DNA from: Laguncularia racemosa
Lineage: Eukaryota > Streptophyta > Magnoliopsida > Myrtales > Combretaceae
NCBI GenBank assembly: GCA_037954665.1
Contig: JBBMOL010000602.1
Location: 1-64,000 of the forward strand
Direction of reading: 5' to 3'
DNA length: 64,000 nt
The position numbers and the translations under genes were made by a program. Under the pieces are notes generated by a model, which made no database searches, was not told the DNA's origin, and saw only the letters and a list, made by a program, of their open reading frames with translations. Positions 20,071 through 33,920 of the stretch are shown in pieces (positions within the stretch are counted from its first letter, which is position 1; every line of letters starts with the position of its first letter).

Positions 20071-22800
20071 CATTGGTCATGTGAGTTTATAGTATTGAGT
20101 AAATTCATATTTTGGTCTAATTATGATAGTCAAGTTAATTAAGTTCAATTAATTCAAGTATATATAATCACATGGGCAACCTAAGGAGAGGGTAGAGAGT
20201 GATCTTTAGACCTATATGGTTGGGCTAGCCTTGGCTAAAGTTAATTAAGCTAATTACTAATTACTTCAATAAATTACTTTTAAATGCTTTTGTTTAAAAG
20301 AGTTATAACTTATTCAATTTAAGCTCAAACCAAGTGAAACCAAAGCTATTTGATTCATTATTATTTCCATTATCTATTTTAAAATAAAAAGTCTTATTTT
20401 AGTCATTTTATTGCCTTTAGTTACTAATTATCAACTTTATAAGCCCATATCTTATCCAATTTAGATCTAAATCACTCTAAATCAAAGCTCACTTGTTCTT
20501 ATTCCTTTTTAGAGACTAGAACATCCTTTAATTTTCATTTTTAAGTTCAAAACACCTCTAAAATAGAGCATAAATTATAGAGCATGCCTAAAACTTCCAA
20601 TTGCATTCCTATTAATTCAATTTTAACATTTTCACCTCTAGGTCTTATTTTATATCCAATCCAACTCTTATTCATTAATTAATTATAGTTTCACCAAATT
20701 AACCTAAATTAAACATAATACATCACAATTGTTTTAGAATTAAGCATATTTATCAATTCATGCAAGAAAATCATATTTTCAAAACCATACATTTCTTTAA
20801 TTTAATATAAATCATCCCTAAACTTTGCCAAACTCAATATATATCACATAACTTTAATTTTCATCAAATTTAACACTTTTAAAACATGTTATTATGCTAG
20901 AAAACCATAATTTAGCAATTAAATCAACTTGCTTATCCACTAGCTCAATCATACCATCCATTCTAACTTTTAACATACTGTATACACCAAATTAATCTCC
21001 TAAATCATTCCAATTTTTGCATGCCTATACTCCAATCAACAAATCATCTTCTTTTAATACTAAAATCATATTTCAAAAGAAATGCAAGTCCCATTTTACT
21101 CATGGTGGCAGTCACACATACCTATATACACATCATCATTATGTATCAACATTGATTTCTTTTGTCAAATTTAACATCTAATAACACATTTAGCATGTTA
21201 AATCATATATTAACATCTAAATCATCAAATAACATTCAAAATTCATCACAATGAGTGGCGGTCACATGGGTCCCAAGTTCATTCTCATCAACAATCAATT
21301 ACTCATCTAATCACCATGTCTATTCACTTTTAACCATATTAAATCATTGATTTAAACTTGGTTTTGAGCTTAACTTGATGGAGAATCACAAATCCTTCTT
21401 GGTTAATGGTAGGCTACCACGCTCAAAGCTCCAATCTAAAGGATTCTTTTATTCCCACTTCAATCCTTCACGTAAATCATCTTGCTTAACACAAAAACTA
21501 AGGATTTACCTTTTTGTAACATCATAATTCTTACTAGAAATTTATTTACCTTTCCCTTGTTGAATCAAGTTTAGATGAGCCCACTAACTAAGTTCCTCAA
21601 TTGCTTTTCCACCTAAAACTTATAAGAAAACAAGTAGAGTTAGTAGCTAATGGGGATGGGTTTTGAGCAAAGTTTAAAGTTTAGGGTTTAGGTTAAACTT
21701 TTTGGGGATTTTCACCTTGCTATTTTTGAAAATTAAAGAGGATGGGGGTGCTGGTTATTTCTGTCAAGAGAGGCTTAAATAGGTGGGTTTTAGCTCGGGT
21801 TTAAGGGAAAAGCAAATAGGACCATATGGATTTAAGGGTTTAAGCTTGGTTGTGACATGTGTCATCCCTTTTTTAGCATAATTTGCATTTATTTTTCCTC
21901 GTTTTTCCCACTTCATTCCAGTTGGAAAATAATTTATTCTTTTCTCTAAATTGACCTGAGGAACTCAAGGATTTAACCACACTTTCATGAATCTAAGTTA
22001 TGAGTGTTTTTGTCATTTTACCTAATTGACTTTTGAATTAAAAATTTTCTTTTCCAATTGTCTCCAATATTTTGTAATTGATTTTATTTATCTAATTGAG
22101 ATCTTGGAACTATATTTAGGATCTCTAAGCTAATTTGAATTTAAATTCGATAAAACTATCATCAAGGATAAAAAGGTCACTTTTAACAAACCGTCTCCAA
22201 ACCTTAAGAGATCATTTCCAATAACTTAAAATGACTATAAATGGCTCTAATTAAGTTGTTTAGTAATTTCAGTCAACTTCAATGACTCTAAATTAGGTTT
22301 AGGGGCAAAATGGTCATTTTGCAAAATTATTTCCAACCTTCAATTTTTTTAATTGATTCCAAATAATTCCTTAATAAATTTAGTCACTTAGTTAGGGTCT
22401 TTGAATTTTATTTAAGGCAACTAGGCCATTTTGGAATTATCTTTGATAAATCAAGTTCAATGACAAAAAGGTTATTTTGGAAAAATTTGACCATAAATTT
22501 TGTAAATCCATTTTTAATCGACTTCAAATATTTCCTTTTAATCCATTAAACTTATTTAAAATTTTGGGGGTTTTCACAAATAGAAGGGGGGAAAAAGTTG
22601 AAAACTCAAATAGAAAAATAGGTAAAATGTTAATGACAAAATATATATTTTTTCCTAAAAATAAAGTCATTTTTATACCTATTGGTGTGAAAGAAAAAAT
22701 AATTAATGATTTTAGCATCATTATACCAAAAAAAAGAAAGATATTTAACCAAAATTTGCACAAATTAAAACATAGATGAATGTGTGGACCATTCAAAGAG
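20071..22800 (-). mobile_element. Probable decayed LTR-derived region
   Basis: No coding sequence. LTR-like traits on the minus strand: repeated AAAATGACCATTTTGCCCC-like motifs at 22190-22480 (plus GGGCAAAATGGTCATTTTG), as seen in U3 of many plant Ty3 LTRs; a TATA-like CTATTTAAGCC at about 21773-21784; and a CTTAGGTTGCCCATGTGATT block at 20170-20190. Boundaries and target duplications were not found, so extent and identity are uncertain. Confidence 0.3.
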
Positions 22801-25800
22801 ATTCAGGCGTATTGTTTAATTTGAATAAACTTTAATTATAATAATATATTAAATTCGATAATAAAAATACTAACCGTTATATTTTTGATAAATATGTTGA
22901 TAGAACATTAATTATACCACCATTCTCTTTGTAATAGCAAGACAAAATGTCTTATCTCATTCGTACTTTTCGATTACATTGTTCATTTAATTGCATGCCA
23001 TATACATCTAATACCCCGTACCACGTGTTAATTGACAATGTTAATATAGTTTTGCTGAGGAGAGACTTTATTGCCATGAAAGCATGTATTTCGCTGGTGT
23101 TGCTTGAAAAGTGTAGTAAAGTAACTGATGGAAAATAGTGAACAGGTTGGCATTTATAGAAACAAATAGCAATACGAAAAGGATTACTAGTTATTTAAAA
23201 AGGGAATTCCACGAGTTACCTGAAAGACAAAACAATGTGTAGTTTTATTTATAATTGATTGGTCATTGAATGGTTATAAAACAATTAGATGTAGCTTTAC
23301 AGATTTCAATTATACCAGTTACAAATCAATGGCCGGAATAATCTTAATTTTTAAAATATTTCATAATATTGACATAATATCATCATTTCTCTTATAATCT
23401 TAACTATTAATTATATGTATCAATTTATTAACAAAATAATTTTAGAAGATTTAAATTCGTACGTTATGGGCACTCGAGGATGAGTACGTTCGTTATAATA
23501 TTAAATGATGATTATTTGAGAGATTTAGCTTTGTGAGTAATTACTATGGTTCCAACTTTCAACGAAAAGAACTAAATTTGCTTAAGAAGGAAAAAAAATT
23601 ACATCCATGTTTGATTATAAGTCAAAACCTTAGATTTGGATGCTCTAAAATTATTTCCTCTAAATTTTCCTACATTTATCTCCTTAAAAAATGATTAAAA
23701 TTTAAAAAAAGATAATGACATTATAATGATATCACATGGTAAACTTTTAGATAATCATAATCATTAATTTATAAATTCAGAAAAAATTAGAAAAAAGAAC
23801 TTTATAGTATCAGTTTTCCAAAATCTTTTAATTAATTGCAACTGAAATGGATTAGAATCATTACATTTAAACCGGTTTTCAATAAATCTTAGAAAGCACA
23901 AGGAAAGGAAACTTTAAGTTTACCGAACTATAATAAAACTTGTTCAAGCTGTAAAAGAAAGACACAATTCTCTTTAATTTTTAAGGAAATTTGTTAGTTA
24001 ATATTAATTCCTTTTTATTTTTCCATTAAAGACGATACAAAATGAAAAACAGTTATATGTTATTTTAATAGATATAAATCTCCCTTCCCCACTGATATAT
24101 GATATAAGTTTGTTGAAAAGTGATTTAAACTCTAACAATATTCTCGTGCATTTATTATAAAATTTCCTAGAAAAATTATATTTAAGTTTAATATATACAA
24201 CATATATTTATATGATCTGATCACATTAGACTACCTAGTAAATAAAAAAAAAAACACTTATTTTGATAGCTCACTCAATTAAATAGTTGAGAAATAAAAA
24301 CTTCTAATTATAGTGTTTAAATGATTGATCAAATTTGGGGTTTATTTATTTATTGACTTATTTTCAAGTGATGTTAAAACTTTAGTGTGAAAATCTTTAA
24401 TCTTCGGAATAAGCTACTGTGTTCTTCGAGGAATTTTTATTTTTTTTTTACAATGCTCAAAACCTTCTGAGGGAGGCCAGCTCATCACACACACAAATAT
24501 ATACATGAGGATCACCTTCACACCTACAATTATATATCCAAAATACATAATCGGTAATCATTAGAAGTAAGCATTTTAGATTATGTCATCAAAACATCAC
24601 ATCAGTTTATTTCAAACCCCTTCCCCTCTCTATTCTGAGATCAGCATCACTGCATTAGAAGTTGTCTCCAAGAAAATGATTTCCCATCCCTTTAATATTA
24701 CATTTACTTTACGTTTAATTTATTAAAATAGAATAATATTTTTTTTATATTATTATATTTTATGATATAAACATTTTTAAAATAAAAATTATATTTTGTA
24801 AAAAATAATCATTCATTTGATAAAAGAAAAGAATAATTTTTTTTAATTTATTTCACATTATATAAAATATACAATCCTTATAGTATAACTTTTTACAAAC
24901 AAAATAAAGAAATATCTATTTTATAATAGCAATGATAGAAAGATAACTCCATTTCAGTAAACCAAATACAATTTAAATTAATCAATTTCAATCATAATAA
25001 ACACTTAGTACAAGGGAAAAAAAGAGTGAAAATAGTAAAAAATAAAAGAAATGAAAGAAAAAGAAAACAAATAAAATTTCCATTTTGTATTTCAAAAGGA
25101 AACATAATAGCTTCAAAAGTCTTTCCATTCATTTCTCTTCATTACCTTAGATTTTTTTCCTTCTCATTAATTACCATGCACAAGATTCCGCTTTTTCTGC
25201 CCATTTTTCTTGATTTCATTTTACTTTTACCCAACCAATTACAAGGTATACTTAATCATCTTTTCCTTAACACTTCACTTTACATGCAATAGTCATTTCA
25301 TTCTAATTTCTCAATATGATCTAGCCACTAGAAGTCGATCGATAGCCTTGTGCCTAACTCTATGTGGTACAACAAACTTAGAGTCAGTAGTTGCCAACTT
25401 ATCTCAGCTATTAGTGGCAGTCACTTCATAACCGCTTATTTCATATGAGTTTTGGTACTAAAACCAAAACTAAATTATTTTAGTTTCCAATTTTTTTTTT
25501 TTTTTCAATCTATATCTTATTTGAATCTTATGTGAATTTGTTTGAAATGTGACAATTGAAAAATTATTTTATCTATTTCTATTTCATAATTATGATGAAG
25601 GTGATCATTGGAGTGTAAGGATTGGAAAATAAAAATTCACATCGCTTTTAAGAAAAAGTGTTTAACAAATATATTTATGCATTGGTAAATGATATTTCAA
25701 TTGATATTTTTATAAAAATAAATAAAATAAGGTAAATAAATTCAAATTTATAAGGAAATATTCAATATTTAATTTTAGAAAAGGGGTATATATATGCTTA

Positions 25801-26559
25801 TATTTCCATTTTTTGGTTATCTTATTCTTGTCAAACACTATTGAATGAATACCAAAAAGACACCAAACAAATGGAAAAAGATTAACCACATTTGAATGAT
25901 ACAAAAAGACACAACAATGGAAAAAGATTAACAAACAAACCTAAACCAACCTACTATCCTATATGGTTAAGCTCAACCAATTCACTTAATTATCCTAAAC
26001 TCTCTCACGAATATTATAGAACCTAACTATTATGACCACCCTTCTATCTCTCGTTGATATTGATATAGAACTATGTGCTTTAAGAGCTTAGAAATCTTAA
26101 GGATTGCATAATCCAATTTGGTATTATCGTTGAAATATCCTGATAATCATTTTAAAACCAGTGGCATATGAGTCATTTACCTTAATTTTTCTTTAAATAG
26201 AGTTGACTCTCCCTTATCTTTGACTTGGAGGCATTTAAGCCTCTCAAAAAAGAACCTTAGGCTCTTCTTTCTCACTCAAACCCTTTGCATGCTACTAATA
26301 TTCTTTACCCTATCTTTAGTAGTTAGTTTAAGTGGATTTTGGTACTTAACTATTATTTTTTAGTATACAACTTGACTCATCATTATACTGTACTTCAATT
26401 GATGCACCTGTTGGGTGCTTTTTTTGCAAGTGATTGACACCTTCAACAGTAAAATGAGTAAACTAGCATATGGTACGACCTTGATCTTAATGGAAGTGGA
26501 CTAATCTTCCTAGTCCTCTTATGACATACCCCTTAATAGATAAGTTGATCCCATAAGCT
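22801..26559. other. AT-rich intergenic DNA, no gene recognised
   Basis: Open frames are short and without domains on both strands. A frame at about 25310-25431 with a more balanced composition was examined on both strands and not recognised. Nothing else stands out apart from T runs at 24430-24440 and 25490-25506. Confidence 0.5.
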
Positions 26560-26700
26560 TCTACTAGATGACTCATCTTGTATGCGATGATGTATATGCA
26601 TTTAATGTAGCGTATGCCTCGAGCACTATGAGGGGATATTAGGTTGGTTCGACAAAAGTGAACTCGGTTATTGTGAAGATCAATATGACTACATGGAAGG
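26560..26700 (+). pseudogene. Ty1/copia RT fragment, left of the Athila insertion
   Basis: The DNA around 26590-26700 aligns with the plant copia RT/RNase H junction encoding YAM.CTRPD..YA...TSRYQS.PGE.HW.AVK.ILKYLRRT. TATGCGATGATGT, TAATGTAGCGTATGCC and TTGTGAAGATCAATATGA mark the register, with many indels. It ends at the Athila target duplication GAAGG. The frame continues at 57822 with RTRELFMV.G, so the two pieces were contiguous before insertion. Confidence 0.55.
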
Positions 26701-26823
26701 TGATAAGGGCATATTCTACTCTAATTTTATTGTACGAATCATGTTAAATTGTAATTGATTTTATATGAATTCTATGGAAATGGTACTTAATTAGATTTAT
26801 TGTGCTATTTTAGGTTTGTTAAA

Positions 26824-27441
26824 TGATGTGCCTAAAACTATGATCGGATCATATGATTCCAATTCCCATAAAAAATCCACAATAATCGAAACCAACAATC
26901 GAATTAACGAATAATAAACCCTAAACCCTTACTGGATATGATGCACTAGAAGAGAGTAGTTCTAGTACGGATTTGTTGATATGACGTACAACAATCTAAT
27001 ACCGTCACTTGCCACATATCCTACAAATTGATAAGAGTAAAATGAAGATCAAACTTCACAGTCTTTTCTCAAATGTTCAAAAAGTCCTTAAATTCTTACA
27101 AAACAACAAATATATAGTAAAGGGAAATTTTTGCAAAATCACAAAATTTTGTCCGAATCACCTACATTAGCTACCGGCTTACATGGTAAGCCGCTAGTCT
27201 AGATGGCTAGCTTAAGTTCCAAAGCTACCAACTTTAGTAATCTACATCACACGCTTTAAAGGCCGGCCTTGGAGGTTAAGCCGCTACTTTATGGCCGACC
27301 TATCTCCATGCCATCGGCTTGGAATGGTTAGATTAGGATGAAGTCGCTGGCCTTTATGGCTGCCTAGGGCATTACCTTCAATTCTGTGCTTTGATTCCTG
27401 CATTGAATAACTTTGTAAGAACCATGATTTAATTCCCATCA
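26824..27441 (-). repeat. CRM-1 3' LTR
   Basis: 618 bp; minus-strand start TGATGGGAATTAAATC after a GAAGAGA polypurine stretch (27442-27450). The last pol residues (DLRTNLSS...DDGN) run across this LTR boundary. Confidence 0.85.
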
Positions 27442-27859
27442 TCTCTTCGGACCGATGAAAGATTTGTCCTTAAATCTAATGGTTCCTTTGTTTTTGTTGT
27501 GCACTTTTGAGAATCCCCTAGACTAAAATCTTAGTCTGCAAGTGTCTGTTGTCCCGAAAGGCTTTGAATTACCTGTATCTGATTCACCCTATTCAAGTTA
27601 TCCCCCAGTCCTTTCCTCTTTACTATCAAGGACTTCTTGTTAGTGGTTTTTACTGATCTACTCTTGGGCTTCATGCACCTCAGTTAGGGGACATAGACTT
27701 AAAAACAACCGTTTACCATCCTTTTGAAACATATAGATGTTTCTATACCTATCATGCAGCACCTACCTATCAGATAACAAAGGTTCTACCTAGTAATATA
27801 TGCGATGCACATATAGGAGAAAACATGCAACCAATTACATCTTGGGACTTTTTCCTTAT

Positions 27860-29423
27860 GTTGATTGGAACCTTAACCCTCTGAGTGACATGCAGACTGT
27901 CTCGCTCACTCAACCAATATAATTTCATAGGGCCTAAGATGAGGTGTAGTGAATAGTTGCAATTTATTCACTAATGCAGTATCTATAACATTGGTGCAAC
28001 TTCCACCATCAACAAGAAGAGTACAAAGATTACCTTAAACCTTGTAAGGAATATGGAATAGGTTTTCCTTTTGCATGTTCTCAATATCTAGAGATGTAGT
28101 CATTACCCTGCGTAGCACGTTAATAGCTAGATATTGATCATTGCCCTTGTCCTCATGTACCTTAGCATTTAGATCTTCATAATATTTCTTTAGCTTTGTT
28201 GATAAATCTGTAGGGTCAATTATGTCTTTCTTATCACCCTCATTTTCCACCTTCATAGCAATCATCACACTTTTCTTAGGACACTGAGCAGCCATGTGTC
28301 TAAAGCCCATGCATTTGAAGCATTGGGTTTGACAAATCTTTCCACCTGAAGACCCTAACACTATTTGTTGGATATTAGCCCTAGCAACAGCTTTGCCTTT
28401 TCTAAAACTATCCCTCTCCCTATTAGTAACAATTGCATTTGATTCCACAAACCTATCAATTTCCCCCTTTTAAACATGTTGATTATCTAATCCATATAAC
28501 TGAGTAGTGGATCTATACTTGTTACTTGATGCTCTGTATGGATTGAAGCGCATTTGCCAATTAATTTTTAAAGCCAACTGGATGGCTTTATTAAGATTGT
28601 CATACCTTTACAGCTCGAAAATACATGTTATCTCATATTTCAACCTAGACACAAATCGCGCCATGGTTTGCTTAAGAGGTTCAACTGTCATACATCGGAT
28701 CCTTAGTGTCTCAAACTCCTAGACATATTCATCCACTATTTTGCCTCCCTATCTCAATGTCTGGAGATGCACGAATAATTCCTACCTGTAGTGTTCTGGT
28801 ATAAACGTCTTCCTCAACACCCTTTTCATTTCTTACCCAGTATGAATCTCAGCATCACCATCTCTCCACCTATTGGCCACAAGGTTTTTCAACCACAAGG
28901 TGGCATAACCTATAAATTCAACTATTGCTAGATGAACTCTTGTAAGATCATTTATCTCATAGCACTCGAAGAGTCCTTCTACCTTATCCTCCTAATCAAG
29001 TGACTCCTCTACAAGCCTATTTTCAACAAATGAAGGCATATGCAATTTTACGTACTTTAGACCCCTAGGCGGTCTGAACTCATGGTTAGGATGAAGTTCA
29101 TCCCCAAAATTGTCATCCCTCTCCTCTCTGTAAGCATGATACTGTCTTCTAACCTATTTTCCCTAGTTTCCTCCTATTGCTCTTTCTCTACCCACAGCAT
29201 TAGGGGCTACCCTAGGTGGGGGTGCCTATGTATTTGCCACTAGCTGTTGGGGTAAGGTCATCTGATCGACTCGTGTTGCTAGATTAGCAACAATGGTAGT
29301 TAAGTCCTACAATTGCTCTTCTACTATTCTTCTTCCACCTGTAGTATGATGACCCTATACTCCTCCTCCAACCTGGCTATTAACTTTATTCCCAAATCCC
29401 CCATTAACACTATCATTCGACAT
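27860..29423 (-). pseudogene. CRM-1 gag-protease
   Basis: The start ATG at 29423 gives MSNDSVNGGFGNKVN. The gag core follows (GLKYVKLHMPSFVEN, LAIVEFIGYATLWLKNLV, EMKRVLRKTFIPEHY, VDEYV.EFETLRIR, MARFVSRLKYEI). The best-preserved open part is 28448-28035, with a CCHC zinc knuckle CFKCMGFRHMAAQC (C-x2-C-x4-H-x4-C) that binds element RNA. Protease follows: LLVDGGSCTNVIDTALVNKL, with the catalytic Asp retained (DGGS is the usual form in these plant elements), then HILLGR and a disrupted tail. Many stops, often TAG or TAA at Gln or Trp codons, break gag. Confidence 0.85.
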
Positions 29424-29869
29424 CTTCACTGACTTGTAGTCTCAACATTAGAATTCTCAAATCACAATCATACACTACAACAATCCTCCAACGACACTAA
29501 TTCAATTACAAACTACAACAGTCCCTAATCGACATAATTCCTAATTTTAACCTTCAATCAATCTCCAATTCAATTCCAATCAAAACCAAACACAACAGAT
29601 AAAAAAAACCTTAACTTCAATAGACACAAATAACAACAACCAGTCCAAATTCAATCACACAACCCACAACAACAACCACAATATAAAAATCCCAACTTTC
29701 AATTGGATATGAATTTTATGAACAAACCCTAAATTGAATCATATAGCAACAACATAACCTAATTTGATAGTCTAAGTACAATATCAATTTAATAACAATC
29801 TACTCACAACACAATTTCACAACATTCTCAAAGGAATCCCAATAAATACAATCCCTAATCTCAACCTGA

Positions 29870-29881
29870 GCTCTAATACCA
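29870..29881 (-). other. CRM-1 primer-binding site (tRNA-iMet type)
   Basis: Minus-strand TGGTATTAGAGC, one mismatch from TGGTATCAGAGC, five bases inside the LTR end. Confidence 0.85.
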
Positions 29882-29886
29882 AAAGA

Positions 29887-30414
29887 TGATGTACCTAAAA
29901 TATGATTGGATCAAATGATTCCAATTCCTAGGCAATAATCCATAGTAATTGAAACTAACAATAAACCCTAAACCTTTACTGGATATGATGCATAAGCAAA
30001 AGAGTAGTCCTAGTATGGATTTGTTGATATGACGCACAACAATCTAATACCTTCACTTACCATAATTCCACTAATTGATAAGAGTAAAATGAAGATCAAA
30101 CTTTACAAAGTGTTTTCTCAAATGTTCAAAAACTCCCTAAATTCTTACAAAACAACAAATATATAGCAAAGGGAAAACAAATGCAAAAAGTCACAAAATT
30201 TCATCCAAATCACCTATATAAGCCGTTGGCTTTGGAATAAAGGCTATCGGCCTAGATGGCTGACTTAAGTTCCAAAGCCGTTGGCTATGCTACTGGCCTT
30301 GAAGGCTGGCCTTGGAGGTTAAGCTGCCAGCTATAAAGGGCATCCACCTCTGGTTCTTACACTTTGATTCTCGCGTTGAACAACTTTGTAAGAACTGTGA
30401 TTTGATTCCCATCA
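29887..30414 (-). repeat. CRM-1 5' LTR
   Basis: 528 bp; plus-strand ends TGATGTACCTAAAAT and GATTCCCATCA. It is about 90 bp shorter than the other LTR and differs by scattered substitutions. Confidence 0.85.
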
Positions 30415-31048
30415 TTAAAGCTTAGAGTGCAAACCTGAGTAAATCGGTTTTGAAGATCGGCTTTTAAAAACCTAAGCCATTGGCTGTGAAGTGAAAGCTA
30501 TTGGCTTTAGTGCTAGCTTTGAGAGGAAACTAAAAGTCATTCCTAGAGTGTGGATTAAGAGACTAGAGGGGAAGAAAAAGAGGTGTATGATATTTTTTTT
30601 TGGAACTTCAAAAATCCTATAGAGAGAGGGGGAGGAAAATTGTTTTTGTTGTACTTAAAAATTATTTTGTTTTATCAATTGAGGAGATTAAAATCATCAA
30701 GGAAGGATTTCTTCATCAAGGAATTAGAGGATTATTGTATTGCGATTGTCTATTGAATTGGTGATCTTTGAACTAATACTCTTCTATTCAATTCATAGAC
30801 TGAATTGTTCCTTTAAATTATGAATTCTATTATAGTAATTTCTTTGATTTATGTGTTTTCAATTTCATGATGTTCTAAGTTTAATTGTAGGAAATCAATG
30901 AAGCCCTATGATATGAACCACACCCATGTGTGACAAAACCCAATACCAATATATTCGGAATTGCAACCCAAGATGCCAAACAATCAAAATGGAATTGCGA
31001 CTCGTTGCCTATAGACGAGGCAAGAACCTTGGTATGTTCTGTTGACGC

Positions 31049-32392
31049 CATTGTTGTCAAAATTGCATTTCAACTCGTACGGTTCAATGATTTTACGAGT
31101 TTGTATATATATTCCTAGTTAACTTGCATACAAAATCAGAGAGAAGCAAAATCGTAATAAAATCACGATTTTGAACAGTAAAATCGTTCAAAATCGCGAT
31201 TCTATCCGTTTCAACCGATTCTACAAATATTTACAACTACAGGCTTCCACGCAAATAACACAAGGCCGTGTCTCAGACCGTGTACTCAACCGTGTGTGTT
31301 TCTGTGGATTTTCCAAGCTCAAAACACGGCCGTGCCTTCAACCGTGTGTGCTTCTGTGGGCATGTTTCCTTGACATACGGCTGTGCAATTTAATTACTCG
31401 GCCGTGCTCTTCCCCTTTTCCTTCCAAAAAGCATTTTTCTTCATGTTTTTTTATCCAAGCCCAAACTTTTAATAAACAACTGTGGGCTTAATTGTTAAAA
31501 GCCCTCTGGCGTCCTATCATAGCGGAAGTATGAGTCATACCCTAACATGTTCGTCGGTCATCACTCCTCTTTTGTCAGTGTGTTACATTGCATTGAAGTC
31601 TTTGTGTTTGTGTTCGTCGATTGTTAGTCTTCTTGTTCTTATTTGTGATCATGTTCGTATTAAAGCACTCGTGTTTGATTGCTGCAACTTTTCTTATTTT
31701 AACTAATATTTTTGTAATAGTAAATAAAATAAATAGTAGATAACTTTAATTTTATAAGAATTTTTTAGATTTTTAATTTTATAGAAAAGGTATAAATGTA
31801 TTTATATTTCTATCTTTTCAATATATCATTCTCATAGTTAAGTAAATGTGAGATATTGTTAAGTAAATATATTTTGAATTAATAATCACGAATAGTGCAA
31901 AAATTTACCTAGTAATGTATAATTTTGAAGGTTTTCTTATTATAGTATCTTCTTTATTATGTACTTTTGGTCATTTTTTAATATTACTCCTTTCTAATGG
32001 TATATCTTCATTATTAATTTTTATTTATTAGTAATTTCTTAAAGTCACAATTGATTTTTAAATTTTATCTATTATCTTTTAGGTTTTGTATATAGAACTA
32101 GGTGAACTTGTTTTATACATGATTTATCATTTTAGAAATAAAATATCTATATTATACAACTTATGCTCGATTATCTATGTTATGACTTTTATTGCAAATT
32201 TGCAATTTATGGCTAAAATAAATACTTAATTTCCTTATTTCTATTATTAATTATATTTTTTAATGACTATTGTAAGTAAATTTATAATATTTGAAAGTTA
32301 TTTTACATAGGTTGTAGAAACTTCCGTTTCTACGTTCCGTTTCTACGGACCCCTTAGTGATTTTACGTAAAATCATGATTTTGACAACCATG
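31049..32392. mobile_element. hAT-like non-autonomous DNA transposon, 1.34 kb, in the CRM-2 LTR
   Basis: 8-bp target duplications GTTGACGC (31041-31048 and 32393-32400). Terminal inverted repeats are CATTGTTGTCAAAAT and (reverse complement of the right end) CATGGTTGTCAAAAT, 14 of 15 identical. The 8-bp duplication and CA-starting TIR fit the hAT superfamily. No transposase is encoded. The left third has several CACGGCCGTG palindromic and ACCGTGTGTG motifs (31260-31420). The uninterrupted LTR copy at 39230 confirms the insertion point. A second copy lies inverted at 62860. Confidence 0.8.
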
Positions 32393-32759
32393 GTTGACGC
32401 CACAATTGGGATGAAAGACCGATTGATAAGTTTGGTTGAACGCCACAGAAGAAATCCGATAAGTTCAAGAGAAGTTCTTTGGAGAACCAAGAGAGGAATT
32501 CCCTCAAATTGTGTTATTCAATGTTGTATGAATGTTCTATCTGTGTTTTTCCAACCCTAGTGGCTTTTATTAGGGTTTACAGCTCGTAAAAACAAAAGCC
32601 CAAAACGACATAACATAATAAAGTTGCGGAAAAATAACAAACAGGCATTGTACGCCGGCGGTGGATGTACGCCGGGTATATAGGCCGGCAGCGTAGTAGC
32701 CGGCGTAGTCCCTCTGTCGCACTCTAATTGCAATGCCGGGTCAAAGCCGACAGCGTTTA

Positions 32760-33766
32760 TGATGTGCCTAAATCCACTTGGAAGCACAATTAAAAGACTC
32801 AAGAAAACATAAACTAAAGTCAACAACAAACCGGTTCCAAAAGGGCAAAAATGGCATGAACCAAATGAAGATGCAATGACATCCAAATACTTAATGTTGC
32901 AATTGTGATACCACAATAATAATCTCTTCTAACATCACACTAATCACTTATAATCCCACCTAAATAATCCACAAATTCAAAAGAAAACTTCAATTCTAAG
33001 AACTCCTTTCCACAAGTGCTAATCACGTTTCAAGAGGTATTCTTCAAGGATGAACCGAATTCAAATGCAAAGGATCTTAATTAAACACAAGAATTCGAAA
33101 ATAATAAGAAGCAAATCTGTCCAAGAACTATCTCAATTCACCCCTAGATATGACACACTAGAGAAGAAAAGAAATCACAACAAAATGAAATTGATACTAC
33201 TCACAATTTCAAGGTGTTGCACTAGCCACAATTTCAACTCTTGGGATTGAAATTGATAAGAGTCTAATGACAATTAGGAACCCTAATTCTCACGTGAATA
33301 TGAACTCTCAATTCTGCAAAATATGCCCTCCTCAAACCCTCTCTGAAGCAAGTATTTATACTTGTTACTCCTAGGGTTAAAAAGTGCTCAAAATTATAAG
33401 TTTGCCACTTTTAAGGTGGCTAGCCTTAAATGAAAGTTACAAGGAAATAAAAGTGTCCCAAAACCAAAATACAACCAAAAAGTTCATAAAACAATTACAA
33501 GATACAAAATAACATAAGTCTTCATGATCCAATGCCTCGGAATAGAAAAACAATCGCATCGGGTCTTTGATTGTAATCCTAAAAAATGTTCTATGTCCAA
33601 CGGGAGTTATAGGACATATTAGCATCCCATGGAGAATTATCATTGTACCTATAAGATTATTCTCAAATTTTATTAGAAATAAAGACATAAGGTAAATATG
33701 ACCAATTTGGATCATCATCCAAATTGGGTTCTGAAAAGGTTGACAGTGTTTGAGATTTTCCCATCA
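32760..33766 (-). mobile_element. Solo LTR with TGATG...CATCA ends, in the CRM-2 3' LTR
   Basis: Target duplication GTTTA (32755-32759 and 33767-33771). Starts TGATGTGCCTAAATCC and ends TTTTCCCATCA, sharing terminal sequences with CRM-1 LTRs but not their interior. A minus-strand TATA box (GTATAAATAC, about 33352-33361) precedes TTGCTTCAGAGAGGG. No internal coding region and no second LTR, so it is a solo LTR of a relative of CRM-1. Confidence 0.85.
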
Positions 33767-33920
33767 GTTTAAGCCAGCGTTGTCAAGGCCGGCAGCTTGG
33801 ATCTCCTATGATTTGATCTCCTTGAATGACTTGTACAAATGTAAGGTCATCCTCATGGTTGCTCCACTCTTTTCCGACTTCTTGGATATCCTTTATTAGC
33901 CCGTTAAGTGCTTCCTTGAA

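Larger units (their letters stand above)
26824..30414 (-). mobile_element. CRM-1: internally deleted chromovirus (gag-protease only) in the Athila 5' LTR
   Basis: Target duplication TTAAA (26819-26823 and 30415-30419). Left LTR 26824-27441 (618 bp) and right LTR 29887-30414 (528 bp) share TGATGTGCC or TGATGTACC, CCTAAACC, ACTGGATATGATGCA and ATTCCCATCA. On the minus strand the order is 5' LTR (right), tRNA-iMet PBS, gag, protease, then a jump to the last residues of pol and the PPT. RT, RNase H and nearly all of integrase are missing, so it could only have moved in trans, or was deleted after insertion. Ends are TGATG...CATCA. Confidence 0.9.

Noticed and set aside
25210..25431. A small plus-strand frame with balanced composition in its second half
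   Set aside because: No family motif on either strand; not enough to call a gene fragment.
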